Assembly (NCBI GenBank): GCA_039105265.1
Contig: JAPFFF010000012.1
Location: 124,001-188,000 of the forward strand
Direction: 5' to 3'
From: Tritrichomonas musculus
Lineage: Eukaryota; Parabasalia; Tritrichomonadida; Tritrichomonadidae
DNA: 64,000 bases
Part shown: one piece after another, positions 30,304-41,499 of the stretch
Position numbering within the stretch: position 1 is the first letter of the stretch
Layout: each line of letters begins with the position of its first letter
Notes under the pieces: model-generated
What the model saw: the letters and a program-made list of their open reading frames with translations, nothing else
Database searches by the model: none
Told to the model about the DNA's origin: nothing
Program-made: the position numbers and the translations under genes

Positions 30304-32232
30304 ATGACATACTACAACGCTCAAACCAAGAATTTAGGAAATGATGAAGGTGACGTACTCGGGTTCTTCCAAAATAAGATGCGCAATTTAATACAGAAAA
30401 ACGGTGGCGACAATTCTTTCTCATTCATTATGGAAGAGTTTAAAGACAAAGACGCTCCACTCCCTGTTGGAACCAAGACCAGAATCAAGCTCACACATTC
30501 AGGACACACAATAACACAAATAGAAAAATCATTCTCAACTATACTCCTCGACTTCAGAATTAAATTGTCAGACCCTATAGATGTTTCAGCAGATAAGAAC
30601 AAACTCATGAAAATCTTCGTGGGCTTCAAAAATGCTGTGGAATTCTATGAGGACTGTAGATTCTGGATAAATGACAAACTCCTCTCTGCATACAGGCAAG
30701 ATGAACTACAAAGGGAATCATTTGCGTATAACAGTATCAAGCCTAGAGATGCCAAAGCTTCTAGTAAATTCAGTCATAGTATCTGGGAAAACGTTGCACA
30801 ATACTCACCATCTGTCTGTGGAACCTACATTGATTTAGTAGACATTGCTGATGGACAGCCACATACATTCACTATTGAACTCACAATTCCATTTACAGAT
30901 CAACTTGTACTTCAGGCTTGGCAACTCTACCCTAATGCTATCTGTGGTGAAATAGAAGAGGAAGTCAAAACAAGTCTTCGCGCAATGGTCTGGTGTCAAG
31001 TAAATCCAAATATTGTAAAAGAAACATTGCAGTTTTTGGAGGATAAAGAAATTACAGAACAAATTCCAGCAGTAGTTCCAATCTCACGCAAGTTCACACA
31101 AGTAGGTAGACCATCAAATATAGTCGTTCATTACTCAGAAAAGCCAGCATCAAATCAAGTCTTACACATTAAGTACCAAAGACTACACGCAGGAAAAGCT
31201 TACACAGATACAGATCCAGCAAGTAGGGCAGACACACATAATGATGAAGCAGAACCTTTGACGATAGACTTCCATTATACAGAAGCCGACTACACTAAAT
31301 ATGGAGTAACAAAGGACGACATCAATAAAGCTTCATTTGCGATTATGATAGCTGCTGCCAATCCTGATTATGTTCTCAATGCTGGAGATGATGTGAAAAT
31401 CATAAGTGAAGAAGTAGAAGGTGCTTTAATTACTGATGTTAAGAAGAGCGACGACAATATCAACCTCAGTGTTGGAAAAATCACCCTTGATGTCCTCGGT
31501 GGCACAATACAATTGGGACGTAGCAACTTGGCAGGATTTGGACTAAAAGAGGAAACATATCAAGGTTTAGTTCGAGAATTACAAACACCATTGCTAGTAC
31601 CTGCGCAAGAACTAACTCGAGAAATCTTTGAGGGAAGTGCAAAGGTAAATGGACTTGAAATCTCTAAGTCTGTACCTCTTCGTAACGCCACTAACATTAC
31701 CATGATGTTTCCAAAATCGCCGGCAGACATCACCTGCTTTGATAATATTATGTACAGAAATGTTCAGCTCATCGTAAATAAAAGAACATACCCAGATACT
31801 GAATTCAGTGATACGTGTGCAGCAAGGTTCTACCAACATCAACTTATTGCAAATGAACTCGACGGAACTTTAGAAGCAACCCAAGAATTTGAGGACTCCT
31901 TCACGCAACCTCTTAATGATCCTGTTACTGGAAAGCGTTATACCAATTGCAGGAGTGATGGTACTTCTTTTGGTATCAATTTCCAAATGGAGAGAAGTAA
32001 TGCTGGCTATGTCTTTGATGGTATCGATACGGGCTCAACATCTATTACAGTCACATTTAGAGGACAACCAATGTACCAAGGAGAGAACGACACATACTTT
32101 ATACCAGACCCTGACTATCCAGATCAACACCCACCTGCACCAGAAGCTTGGATTTGCAGCGATACATACTGGACCTGGAGCACAAATGGTGTAGAGTATT
32201 ATGCTGTAGGTGTCCCTGCTGGATATGAGTAA
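30304..32232 (+). CDS. MCP: Polinton major capsid protein (double jelly-roll), 642 aa
   Basis: Predicted hexon-forming capsid protein. Recognised from length and Polinton-capsid-like segments: TFTIELTIPFTDQLV in jelly roll 1, LVPAQELTREIFEG in the middle, and the C-terminal FQMERSNAGYVFDGID then ITVTFRGQP. Overall it is beta-rich with no membrane helix. The frame is open further upstream (to 29980), but that part is the antisense of the protein VI-like gene; the start at 30304 (MTYYNAQT) is where the protein character begins. Same strand as the last gene of the element. Confidence 0.85.
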   Translation: MTYYNAQTKNLGNDEGDVLGFFQNKMRNLIQKNGGDNSFSFIMEEFKDKDAPLPVGTKTRIKLTHSGHTITQIEKSFSTILLDFRIKLSDPIDVSADKNKLMKIFVGFKNAVEFYEDCRFWINDKLLSAYRQDELQRESFAYNSIKPRDAKASSKFSHSIWENVAQYSPSVCGTYIDLVDIADGQPHTFTIELTIPFTDQLVLQAWQLYPNAICGEIEEEVKTSLRAMVWCQVNPNIVKETLQFLEDKEITEQIPAVVPISRKFTQVGRPSNIVVHYSEKPASNQVLHIKYQRLHAGKAYTDTDPASRADTHNDEAEPLTIDFHYTEADYTKYGVTKDDINKASFAIMIAAANPDYVLNAGDDVKIISEEVEGALITDVKKSDDNINLSVGKITLDVLGGTIQLGRSNLAGFGLKEETYQGLVRELQTPLLVPAQELTREIFEGSAKVNGLEISKSVPLRNATNITMMFPKSPADITCFDNIMYRNVQLIVNKRTYPDTEFSDTCAARFYQHQLIANELDGTLEATQEFEDSFTQPLNDPVTGKRYTNCRSDGTSFGINFQMERSNAGYVFDGIDTGSTSITVTFRGQPMYQGENDTYFIPDPDYPDQHPPAPEAWICSDTYWTWSTNGVEYYAVGVPAGYE

Positions 32233-32317
32233 GTGGTGGAATCTCATTAATGTTGACTTTTGATGATTTTTATTTTTGTTTAATTATTTTTGAATTTTAT
32301 CTCATGTACAAAAATAG

Positions 32318-32836
32318 ATGACAACAGAAATGACAAACTCACGAATAACAATAACACCGAAGAACATTGAGAAGTATAACATTTATTGGAATTATAGATG
32401 CTTATCACCAACTGCAATCATGAATGTATTAAAGCAGAACTTCCCCTCTCGTTATTTCAACACTGAATCCACCACTCATGTTTTCATAAATAAACATTCA
32501 ACGATGCCAGATCATTTTGCTAAACCTGATCGTGATAGTTGTAATGTAGAAGTAAGTTGTATCTCATTGTCTAATCATGAAATTATTTCCAATCATGAGG
32601 TATCAATGCTGTTTAATTGTGGAATGTTATTCATTAGAGTTACGAAGAGTGAAAAGTGGATGCGAAAATATGGTATGTCATATGTTATAATCAACAATCA
32701 AATCACTGAAACGGAATCATTTTCGTACTATCCATCAAGCTATTCCAATTTGTTGAAACCACCAACAGAAAAAGAAATACGAGAACAAAAAGAAAAGAGA
32801 AGTTTTAATATAGTCCTTAATCATATTCAACCGTGA
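32318..32836 (+). CDS. Polinton hypothetical protein, 172 aa
   Basis: Not recognised. Mixed alpha/beta, with a Cys/His-containing middle (DSCNVEVSCISLSNHEI) and a charged C-terminal helix (TEKEIREQKEKRS). It ends 8 bp before the right TIR. It does not show the His-Asp-Gln-Cys spacing I would expect of an adenain-type protease, so I do not call it that. Confidence 0.65.
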   Translation: MTTEMTNSRITITPKNIEKYNIYWNYRCLSPTAIMNVLKQNFPSRYFNTESTTHVFINKHSTMPDHFAKPDRDSCNVEVSCISLSNHEIISNHEVSMLFNCGMLFIRVTKSEKWMRKYGMSYVIINNQITETESFSYYPSSYSNLLKPPTEKEIREQKEKRSFNIVLNHIQP

Positions 32837-32843
32837 AACCTAT

Positions 32844-33184
32844 AAATGAGAATTATTTTTTATGCGCAATACAGGGTCCGAAATCACCTACCTTTAATTA
32901 CATATGAAAACACTAATGAAAACCCCGCACAAGTCCATCAATTTATCCCACATATGTAATTCGATAAAATGGCGATCACCAAAAAAGTTTTCAATGACGT
33001 TGATTTTGATTTTGAAAACGGTCCTGAGCATTGTTTTTGAGAAATCACGCCTATTGAAGATAATATTGGAGAAAGATATAAGAATTGTATCGAAGGTTTA
33101 ACAGTTGTACTTGCGCTAGGCGGACGACATTAAAAAGGGGGAGTGAGGACTTCGGTCCGAAATCACCCTTTTTATCATACTACT
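32844..33184 (-). repeat. Polinton right terminal inverted repeat
   Basis: Mirror copy of 17000-17339; outer end reads ATCATACTACT, followed directly by TCTCT of the target duplication. Confidence 0.95.
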
Positions 33185-33200
33185 TCTCTTGTAATAAGAA

Positions 33201-33230
33201 TTCAATACTCCTGCTTTAAGGAGTATTGAA
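33201..33230. repeat. Perfect 11-bp hairpin beside the Polinton
   Basis: TTCAATACTCC (33201-33211), 8-nt loop, GGAGTATTGAA (33220-33230). Related half-sites (GAATACT, GAGTACT) follow downstream. Confidence 0.7.
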
Positions 33231-34010
33231 ATTATTTTATTTGTCAAATAATTGAATACTTTTTGCTTTAAGGTTTGAGTACTTTGCCTTAAGGATTCAA
33301 TACTTTAAATATATTTTCAGAGTATTTTATAGAGTATTCTTTACAAAAATATTGGATATATTGCATTATCTTTTTGTCCTCACGACAATTAAATTGCACA
33401 ATATACTTATATATTTAAGATTATATATAAAAACATTTATTATTAATATCAAGATACAAAATAAGACAAATTTCGTTTTAATTCAACCGAACATTTTGCT
33501 TTAGATAATCATAATATCTATAATTATAATACAATATTATTATTAATTTCATAAAAAAAATCTTATATATCTATAAATAACCAAAATATTTATATATTTA
33601 TAATAATAAATTTCTTTCAATTTTTAAAGAAATAAAAAAGTCCATTTATTCCTATCATAAAATGGTTTAATATAATGTTTTATATTTATTTTGATATATA
33701 TAAATGTTTGAATATTCTAAATAATAAATATATTATTTTTAATCGTTTAAAAACCAAAAAATTAATGTTCTTACATTTTGGGCTTTTTCAATTTATGTAA
33801 TAAGATTTGAGAAATACTGTGATAAGGAAAAAATCTTTGATTTTTCTAACAAAAATTATAAATATATGATAAGTATAAGATTATAAATTTAAATAATTTT
33901 TTTATTTATATATATATTTGTAATTAAACAAGATACTCTTATTTATAATTTTTTTAATTAGGGTCATAAGTTCGTTTGGCAGCTCGTCTTTTTTTTTTTT
34001 AAAAAAAATT

Positions 34011-34044
34011 CTTATTACATTTTTATTTTTGAAAATGTAATAAG
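34011..34044. repeat. Perfect 13-bp hairpin
   Basis: CTTATTACATTTT (34011-34023), 8-nt loop, AAAATGTAATAAG (34032-34044), running directly into AGCTCGGGGTGT. CTTATTACAT also occurs left of the Polinton near 16765. Confidence 0.7.
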
Positions 34045-34617
34045 CTCGGGGTGTAATTTTACCTAATATAAAGAACTAACATATTTCAAGAATTTTGCTT
34101 TTCCTTATTAGATATAAAAGAATTTTTGAGCCATTTTAACGTACGAAAAACGGTTACGAGTGCTCCTTTTAATGTTTTTTTAAATTTTATATCATTTATC
34201 CAAAAGGTAGACTTTTGAGTAATAGGAGTAAATATCATTAAATCATGAATTTTTGAACTAATATAACTTTTTAATTTTTCATTTAAAAGTTTTAAAAAAT
34301 ATTTTTAAGCCTTCTCAGGAAAAATGTATCTTCATATAATAAACATTACAATCATCAACATAATAGATAAAAATTATGCACCGTTAATTAAATTGATTAA
34401 TTTTTTAAATGAAAAAACATATTCAAAATCTTTATTAGATTTAGTTAAATATACTTTTCATTTATAAAGAATCTTAATTTTTTTAATAGTTTATTAAATA
34501 TAATTAGTAAATGCATTCTATTAAAAAAATCACAAATTAAATATTATATTAATTTTAATATTATAAATTATATACAAACAAATAATAGAAAATATTGAAA
34601 ATCATAACAGCATCTGG

Positions 34618-37600
34618 CTATTTTCCTTTTCCAGTGGAATATTTTTGTTTTTGAGCCGAAGACATCAATTGTTGTGCTGTTTTAGCATCTAATGATGAAT
34701 CATCTGGCATTATTTCTAAGCTTGATGCAATAATTCCTTTTAATTCAGGTGAGAAACGTCTAGCAGCATTAATTAATGTAGTTCTAGCCTTGTATAATTT
34801 CATCTTCAAGTAAACAAGTCCAACTGCATCAATCACACTTTCTTGTAATACTCTTGGCGAATTTTCGGTCACACTTTCTAAAAAGCCACAAAGTAATGTT
34901 GTTGCAACAGATTCATCACCTTCAAGTCTGGAAAAACTTGGCATTACCATTCTCATGAAATAATCTAATTTAACATCATCTTTATGGATCATCAATTGGC
35001 ACTCCTGGCAAATCATTTTAAAAACATCAATTCTGGCATTCATCATAAAAAGTCTTCCAGCAAGTAATGCCATTTCACAATTTTTATTTTCCATCAATAA
35101 TGAAAAATAACGATAGGAAACCTCTGAATTCATGGTCGTTGCAAGTTCTGCTAAACAAAGACAAGCAATGTCTCGTTTATGCCATGCCCGACTCAAATCA
35201 AAAATTGGTAATGCCAGCATTTCCGCAAGTTGTGAATCTGAATATGAAGAAAATGACAAAGAGCAGTGTGAAAAAGCTTCAGCATGTCTATATGGAGATT
35301 GATATTCACGAGTAATGACATCTGGATCTTGAATAAGCATCATATCTCGTTCAACAAGAAGCTGAGCTATTGCAAAAATGTGGTTACTTTTCTTAATAAT
35401 TTCTTTTCGTTCGTTTGATATTCCGCTTTCAGAATAACCATCACCATCGCCATAGCCGTCATTGTAAATATCGTTATCATCAGCATTATTACTCTCGTTA
35501 TCAATACTTCGCTCGCTTTTATATAAAACATCTGCATAAGGAAGTTGTGAGACTATTTGGTCGAATAATTCAATTATATTTCGTGTAAGAATTGATCTAA
35601 AACGTAGAGAAAATCGAAGAATCCAATGAAGAGGAGCTGTATCGTTGATGAGAGGTTTTGCCATTGTTTGAAGAAGTTGGTATGCGAGATCAGTATGAGA
35701 TGCCAATAATAATCGTCCAAGTAATGATTGACTGATAGGTAATGCATAATCACATGGCCTTATTTCGAACCTAAGTTCTCCATCTTCACTGTATGTATCG
35801 CTTGCAAGCATGCTTCGAAGCTTATTCACCAAAAAGTGTGAAAAATCATGATTCTGAAGAAAATTGGTCAGAGTCAAAATTGATAAAATACTTGGCAAAC
35901 TATCTTGATTTTGTTTACATAACGCGGAGGCGTCCTTTAAAGCATTTGTAATTGACATGTTATCGATTGCGAACAAAATTGGTTGAGATGGACCACAATC
36001 AATGCTCTCAATTATAAAAACATTTCGTGATTGGAGTAAAGGTTTGATTTTTATTTTTGACATTAATTCAGAGCGAATCGACATTAAATCTTCGTATTCT
36101 TGGCATGTTTCAACCAGAGTTGTATCTGGAATCGCGTTAATGTACTCAAGAAGTATTAGCGGATCAGTGCATTCTTTGAGAAGATCGACAACATTTGAAG
36201 TAAGTTTAACTCGTTCGCATTGAAGAAGTTTGGAAATCATTAAGTGGGCATTTTTTTTTGTTTCTTTTTCGTTAGATGCATGAATACAATATTGGATTAC
36301 ATGCTCATCTGTAGTATGGTGAAGGAAAAGTGGGAAAAGATGTGTAAGAGCGCCTCTGATTGTAAGGTCAGTTAATTTTGTTTGATTAGGAATGAATTCG
36401 AAAAATTTAATGCCAAGTTGGTCTGAAAATGCTGTCGTTAGAATGGCAAACACAGTTTTAACAAATGAGCAAAAATTAGGTGTGAACATTTTGGTTTCAG
36501 CACAATCAAGAAGGGTTCGTTGTAATGAAAATGTAATGCATCTTAATAGTAGAATTCCCATTGCAGAAACATGAAGAGAGCCAAGAAGTCTTTCTCGAGC
36601 AACGCTTAAAACTGCTTTCATTTTGTTATATAATGTTGAGGGTGATAAATGTATAAATGATAAAAAGTCGTTATCATCTTTTTTATTGCATGAGCCTTTA
36701 TCGCCAGCTGGACCAGTTGACAAAAAGTAGTGTGAAAGAATAAGGGGCATTTTTTCAATAAAACCATTTAGAGAGGAATTTGTTGCTAAATCTACCATTA
36801 CATATTGTGATGTTTGAATTTCTTTGTCTTTTTCTTTTTCATCAGCATCAACATTTAGCAAAACTTCTTTTGGTGTCAATAAGCTAAACAAGTATAAATT
36901 GACTGGAATATGATTTACCATCGCAAGAATGCAAAAAGGTGATAAAAATGGCCTTGTTTGAAGAAACTCGCATAGGAGTTGACCATCTATTTGATTAGAT
37001 AATGTGAATGCATGAATATATAAGAAAATTGATGAAAAAGCAAAAATTAATTGTTCATGAGTTGCGCATCTTTCTTCATTTAAATCTCTCAAGAGATCAA
37101 TGATTGCATTTGTCAAAACGGTACGTGAATTTCGTGGTTCATTAAGTAATTTGAAAAAATCAAGTGGCGCATGATTTAAAATAAGGCGTTTAAAATGATT
37201 CAGTATTGCATATTGGTATGCAGGATCATTATCTAATTCCAAAGCAAGGCCAGGTAGTGATTTTACTTCACTTTTTCTAAAAGCATTTGATTGATTTCCC
37301 TGCCTATTCATATCACTTGATCGCCTAAAATTTTTGTTTAGATTGCCATTTGGATTAATGTTAAAAATTGAGTTAGAATTTGAATTGGTTTTATAACGAA
37401 GTGATGGGGGAAATGGAACAATTTGTCCGTATATTGAAAATGGTTTGACGTAAGACCGTAGTTGTATTATCCTTGAATTAATAGGCGCATAAAATCCATG
37501 AAGAAGCCAATGTGGCTGATAAAGGCCCCAATTTAAATCAAAAGCACCGCTTAATAATAAAACAGGAGGAACTTTTAATGAAATTAGCCCAATTATTTTA

Positions 37601-37917
37601 TACATTGAATTTAAAACAAATGATGAAGTATCGTTTTGTGAGTGATTGTTTGAAAAATTAAAAAGAACAGTATCTAAATTTGAACGACTACTCCGTTTTC
37701 GAACAATTGGTTTGGGTGAACTATAATTTATGCTGTTAGTACTAATGTTCGATCCAAGCCAATTTCCAAGAAAAACAAATGAAGGAACTAATTTTGATGC
37801 TGATGATTCGTTTATGAGTGATTTGATTTTTTCGAGGGTTTCTTTGCGAGGGTTGTTGAGAAAGTTTACAATCATTGATAAAAGCTCATTTGGTGAATCA
37901 ATTATTCTCAGCATCAA
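34618..37917 (-). CDS. Large alpha-helical protein of unknown function, 1099 aa
   Basis: Long intact host gene. No catalytic motif, signal peptide or clear membrane helix. The protein is rich in paired helices (for example LTNFLQNHDFSHFLVNKLRSM, read here only as a pattern) that suggest an alpha-solenoid of HEAT/ARM type, as in large scaffold subunits of nuclear or transcription complexes. Residues about 60-85 and 195-225 are Ser/Asn/Arg-rich linkers; an acidic patch of Asp/Asn/Tyr/Gly lies near residue 820; the C-terminus is Gln/Lys-rich (SSAQKQKYSTGKGK). I considered Integrator, Mediator and NOT1 subunits but saw no diagnostic match. Starts with Met-Met; the second Met is equally possible. 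Confidence 0.8.
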   Translation of the reverse strand: MMLRIIDSPNELLSMIVNFLNNPRKETLEKIKSLINESSASKLVPSFVFLGNWLGSNISTNSINYSSPKPIVRKRSSRSNLDTVLFNFSNNHSQNDTSSFVLNSMYKIIGLISLKVPPVLLLSGAFDLNWGLYQPHWLLHGFYAPINSRIIQLRSYVKPFSIYGQIVPFPPSLRYKTNSNSNSIFNINPNGNLNKNFRRSSDMNRQGNQSNAFRKSEVKSLPGLALELDNDPAYQYAILNHFKRLILNHAPLDFFKLLNEPRNSRTVLTNAIIDLLRDLNEERCATHEQLIFAFSSIFLYIHAFTLSNQIDGQLLCEFLQTRPFLSPFCILAMVNHIPVNLYLFSLLTPKEVLLNVDADEKEKDKEIQTSQYVMVDLATNSSLNGFIEKMPLILSHYFLSTGPAGDKGSCNKKDDNDFLSFIHLSPSTLYNKMKAVLSVARERLLGSLHVSAMGILLLRCITFSLQRTLLDCAETKMFTPNFCSFVKTVFAILTTAFSDQLGIKFFEFIPNQTKLTDLTIRGALTHLFPLFLHHTTDEHVIQYCIHASNEKETKKNAHLMISKLLQCERVKLTSNVVDLLKECTDPLILLEYINAIPDTTLVETCQEYEDLMSIRSELMSKIKIKPLLQSRNVFIIESIDCGPSQPILFAIDNMSITNALKDASALCKQNQDSLPSILSILTLTNFLQNHDFSHFLVNKLRSMLASDTYSEDGELRFEIRPCDYALPISQSLLGRLLLASHTDLAYQLLQTMAKPLINDTAPLHWILRFSLRFRSILTRNIIELFDQIVSQLPYADVLYKSERSIDNESNNADDNDIYNDGYGDGDGYSESGISNERKEIIKKSNHIFAIAQLLVERDMMLIQDPDVITREYQSPYRHAEAFSHCSLSFSSYSDSQLAEMLALPIFDLSRAWHKRDIACLCLAELATTMNSEVSYRYFSLLMENKNCEMALLAGRLFMMNARIDVFKMICQECQLMIHKDDVKLDYFMRMVMPSFSRLEGDESVATTLLCGFLESVTENSPRVLQESVIDAVGLVYLKMKLYKARTTLINAARRFSPELKGIIASSLEIMPDDSSLDAKTAQQLMSSAQKQKYSTGKGK

Positions 37918-40291
37918 AAAGATTTGAATAACGTCTTTCTCTTTATAATTCTTTATATTTATCTACTAATACTATAGTTTTTAAAGAAAAAATATTATAA
38001 AATTCGAATTTAATTACCTTGACGTATTTAAAAATTACAAATTTTATATTTTTAATAGTTGGTGAAATAGTATAGTGATCGAAAAAAATTATTTCTTTTT
38101 GAATTAATTAATTAACCAATTTTTGGTATGAATTCTTTAAGGTCAATAAGAAACGATACATCACTCAAAATTGTCACTTTTTGATAAAATTTTTTTACAT
38201 AGAAAAAAGAACTAAGCTGGATTAGAGAAATAAGATCACTATTTCAATGTTTCATATAACTTTTTGCATTCAATTTTAAAATTTTATTTTTCCTTCTTCA
38301 GAAATTGCCCACAATTTTCTCTCAAAACAGGTCTGATTAAAAAAATATTCAATTTTCAATTTTAGAGTAATTCTATAAACCAGTCTGACCGATTCTATGA
38401 GATTATTCAAATTAATTGAGATATTTTTTTGAAGTCAATAATTTATATATAACTCATAAAAAAAACAATATATAAACAATTAAACATTTGAATATAAATA
38501 ATAACATTTTTTTATAATATATAATAATAATAAAAAGTGCTATTAAAGCAGTATATGAAAAATCAAATTTAAATCATTCTGAAAAAATTAATAGTAATTA
38601 AATAAATTAAATGGATAAATCATTTGATGTTTATTAATAGCAAATCAGTTATTTGTTCAGTAAAATATAATGTATTTTTTAAAAATGAAATATTCGTAAA
38701 TAGAACTCAATTTCAACTCCAAAATTTTAGATTGGAAAAAAAAATAGTATTATATATTAACAATTATTTATCAAAAATATTATTTATCAGGTATTTGGCA
38801 AGAAAACGAACCTCGCCAAAAAAATTCGAACGATAGATTCAATTCTTTCAAATTATTTGAAGGAAAAACTCACAATTTACTCGTTAGACGATTAGAATTT
38901 CAATAAATTATTTTCATGCTAATTATTGAAAATTGAATATCATTGAAAGTATGTATTATTTATTATATATATTTCTTGATCAATTATATATATACATTTA
39001 ATATAATTTTTAAATAAATTATATATATAAAAATAAATAACAAATTAATAAATAAATCTAATGTAATCCTTTGTTATTATATTAAAATACATAAAAATAA
39101 CATTATAAGGTCAATTTATAACCATATCTCTTTTTTTATATTAATCTATTTTTATTTTGATAAAATTTGAATAAATATCTTATTAAAATAAAAATATAAT
39201 TTTAATAATATATATATAATTACATGAATCTGCATTTATATTCAAAAAATTAATATTTTTATTGAATATTAGAATCTATAAAAAAAAATTAATCGTTTTT
39301 TATCTGAAAAATTTATTTAATAATTTCAATTAATTCAAAAAATTTGGGACCTATATCTCAATTTTCATTGAATTTTGAGAAATATTCTCAAATCATATTA
39401 CAACTCTGCTATAAACCTTTAAATCTTCAGAAAAAACCTTATACTTCTTGAGAGAGCTCTCAATTGTTTTCAAAAAGTTCATTTATATTAGTAAATATAT
39501 AGCATAAATATATCTTGTTAAAAATTTTGATTAATGGTTTTAAATCAGGAAAAATTTATTCATATATATATAACTTAGAATTACCAAATTTTTTTAATGA
39601 TTTTAATGTTTTTTTTTTTTTTTGTAAATGGAAATATTAGATTTTAAAAAAAAGATAATAATAATAATTCAAGATGATTCTCAGATAAGATTAATTTTTA
39701 TTAAGAAATTGCTGTAAAATATTTCTACATTTTGCATATTGCAAAAATATGTTGACTATGAAAAAGATTTTTGCCATCAATTAGGTATTAAGTCATCCAA
39801 ATGGTACAAAGAGTGTTTTATTTTTCTTCTGTTTTGTGGAAAAATTAGTTTTAAGAACATTTTTGATTTCAAAACATGTTAAGATTCTTCAATATTACTG
39901 AACAATGCATTAACTATATCATATTGTACCATTATATTGACTTATTTGTGCTTCCAACCTTTTAAAATCCTGTATATCTGAGAGAGATCTTATTTGATTT
40001 CTATAAAAATCAATAATAAACGCTCTTTTTTTATTCAAATTTTATTAGAAAATATCGTCAATCTATTCAATTTAATATTATACTAATAATAGAAAATTTC
40101 AATTATTATCAAAAAAATTGAATATATTTTCTTAATTTTTTGAAAATCGTATCAATTAGTATAAGGTTAAATTGAGAGAAGTATAAGGTTTTTATAATTA
40201 CTCTATATTATGAAAAAGTTGATTGAGTTAATGGGAAGCATAAATTTATATTTTAATTCTCTAGGTACAACTTTTCTCTTTGTTCTCTTTT
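37918..40291. other. Non-coding AT-rich region
   Basis: About 2.4 kb with no credible gene; it must include the promoter of the 1099-aa gene near 37918-37960. Only short tracts of AT dinucleotides and poly-T. Confidence 0.5.
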
Positions 40292-40675
40292 TTACAACTT
40301 TTTGAGTGTTCTTAAAAAATGAATAGCTTTAATTTGTCTTTCTAGTCTTATTAAATGAGCTTCTGCTAAGACATCGCTTGGATCAGAAGGATGTTCATTC
40401 AAACATTCTTCAGATATATATTCTTTTAACTTCTCAATATCGGAATTAGATAAATATGAAGTGTTTCCATAAATTGTCCCTTTTTCCCATTTTAAGGCCA
40501 AAGCTGATCTCTTAAAGCATGTTTTGATAGCTGCTGGTGAAATTGATTGTTTATTTTCATCATTCTGAAAAGCAATATCCCATGAAACTCTGATCTGACT
40601 ATAGCTAATTTTTTCAATGCATCGAAGTATCCATTTCTGATCATTTGAAAAGTCTTGCTGGTCCAATAAATCCAT
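40292..40675 (-). pseudogene. Transposase N-terminal DNA-binding fragment, 127 aa
   Basis: The sequence (IEKISYSQIRVSWDIAF, then TSYLSNSDIEKLKEYI and a C-terminal helix RLERQIKAIHFLRTLKKL) resembles the N-terminal helix-turn-helix region that precedes the DDE core in several trichomonad DNA transposases. No catalytic core follows: the frame closes at 40292 and the sequence beyond is AT-rich. Most likely a remnant of a DNA transposon, or a small domesticated DNA-binding protein. Family not determined. Confidence 0.45.
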
Positions 40676-41499
40676 TTATGAAGTGAAATAAGGTAATTGA
40701 TTTAAAATTGAAATAAACAATGGCTAATTGATATTTGATAGAAATCCAATAAAGATGATCTTCAGAATTAAATCCGTATCAAGATATTGAATTTTTTTGA
40801 ATAAAAGGTATATTTAATCAAATATTTTCACCACTAGTCAATTATATTTGACCTCTTGCTACGGGTCTGATGAAATAACGTTAATCAAAATTTTGTTTAC
40901 GAAAAGCAAGGGTTAGTTTCCAGTAAAATTGGCCCAAAAAAAAAAAAAAAAAAAAAAAAAAGAGGTGCGAGAGCTGGTTGATTTCATTATTATTAAATTA
41001 TAAAATAATATATATATATATATATATCCTTCTCTATTATGATAGGATTTTAAATTATATTAGTCACTAGGAGTAAAAATATTTGTGTTTTAAAATTTTA
41101 ATAAAATAAAAAATAAACCATTCAATTATAATTTTATAAATGTTGGAGAGTAATTACATTTTCTCTCTTTTAGAACACAAATAAATATTTATATATATGT
41201 AAATTACATTGTTATTTTTATTTTATTAAAAATAATTCAATAATAAAAAAAAATTAGATTTAATTTTTCCCAAGTTGGGAATCCCAACCAAAAAAAAAAC
41301 CAAAATATCAAGATAAAAAGTGATGAGCTGAACATTGACTGGAATTATTGAGATGATGACTCAAATCGTTATAATCCCAATGATGTGATACAGCTGAAAA
41401 GAGATTGAAAAGTCTGATGTACAATAATAATTCTTTCTTTGGAAAGATAAGATTCAGAATAATACGATTTGAGCCATTTTTGCTATAAAATTATAGACA

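Larger units (their letters stand above)
17000..33184. mobile_element. Polinton/Maverick element, 16.2 kb, looks whole
   Basis: Self-synthesising Polinton-type element. Terminal inverted repeats of about 340 bp (17000-17339 and 32844-33184) begin AGTAGTATGAT and are nearly identical, so the insertion is young. The host bases TCTCT flank it directly on both sides (16995-16999, 33185-33189); Polintons usually give 6 bp, so the duplication is 5 bp or 6 with one change. Parts recognised: protein-primed family-B polymerase, retroviral-type integrase, A32/FtsK-type packaging ATPase, double-jelly-roll capsid protein, a small amphipathic protein VI-like gene, a fibre-like surface protein, and five small or medium genes of unknown role. 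I did not recognise an adenain-type protease. Gene-length frames are open throughout; no obvious breaks. It is visibly less AT-rich than the surrounding DNA. Confidence 0.95.
33185..34617. other. Non-coding AT-rich region right of the Polinton
   Basis: No gene. Contains two hairpins (33201-33230 and 34011-34044), repeated CAATACT/AGTATTGAA motifs between 33200 and 33350, and AGCTCGGGGTGT at 34043-34054. The 3' end of the 1099-aa gene lies just to the right. Confidence 0.5.

Noticed and set aside
32318-32836. Adenain-type maturation protease
   Set aside because: Its position would suit a protease, but the expected catalytic order and spacing are not evident; left as unknown.
34618-37917. Assignment to an Integrator, Mediator or NOT1 subunit
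   Set aside because: Only general helical-repeat character supports it; no family-specific motif seen.
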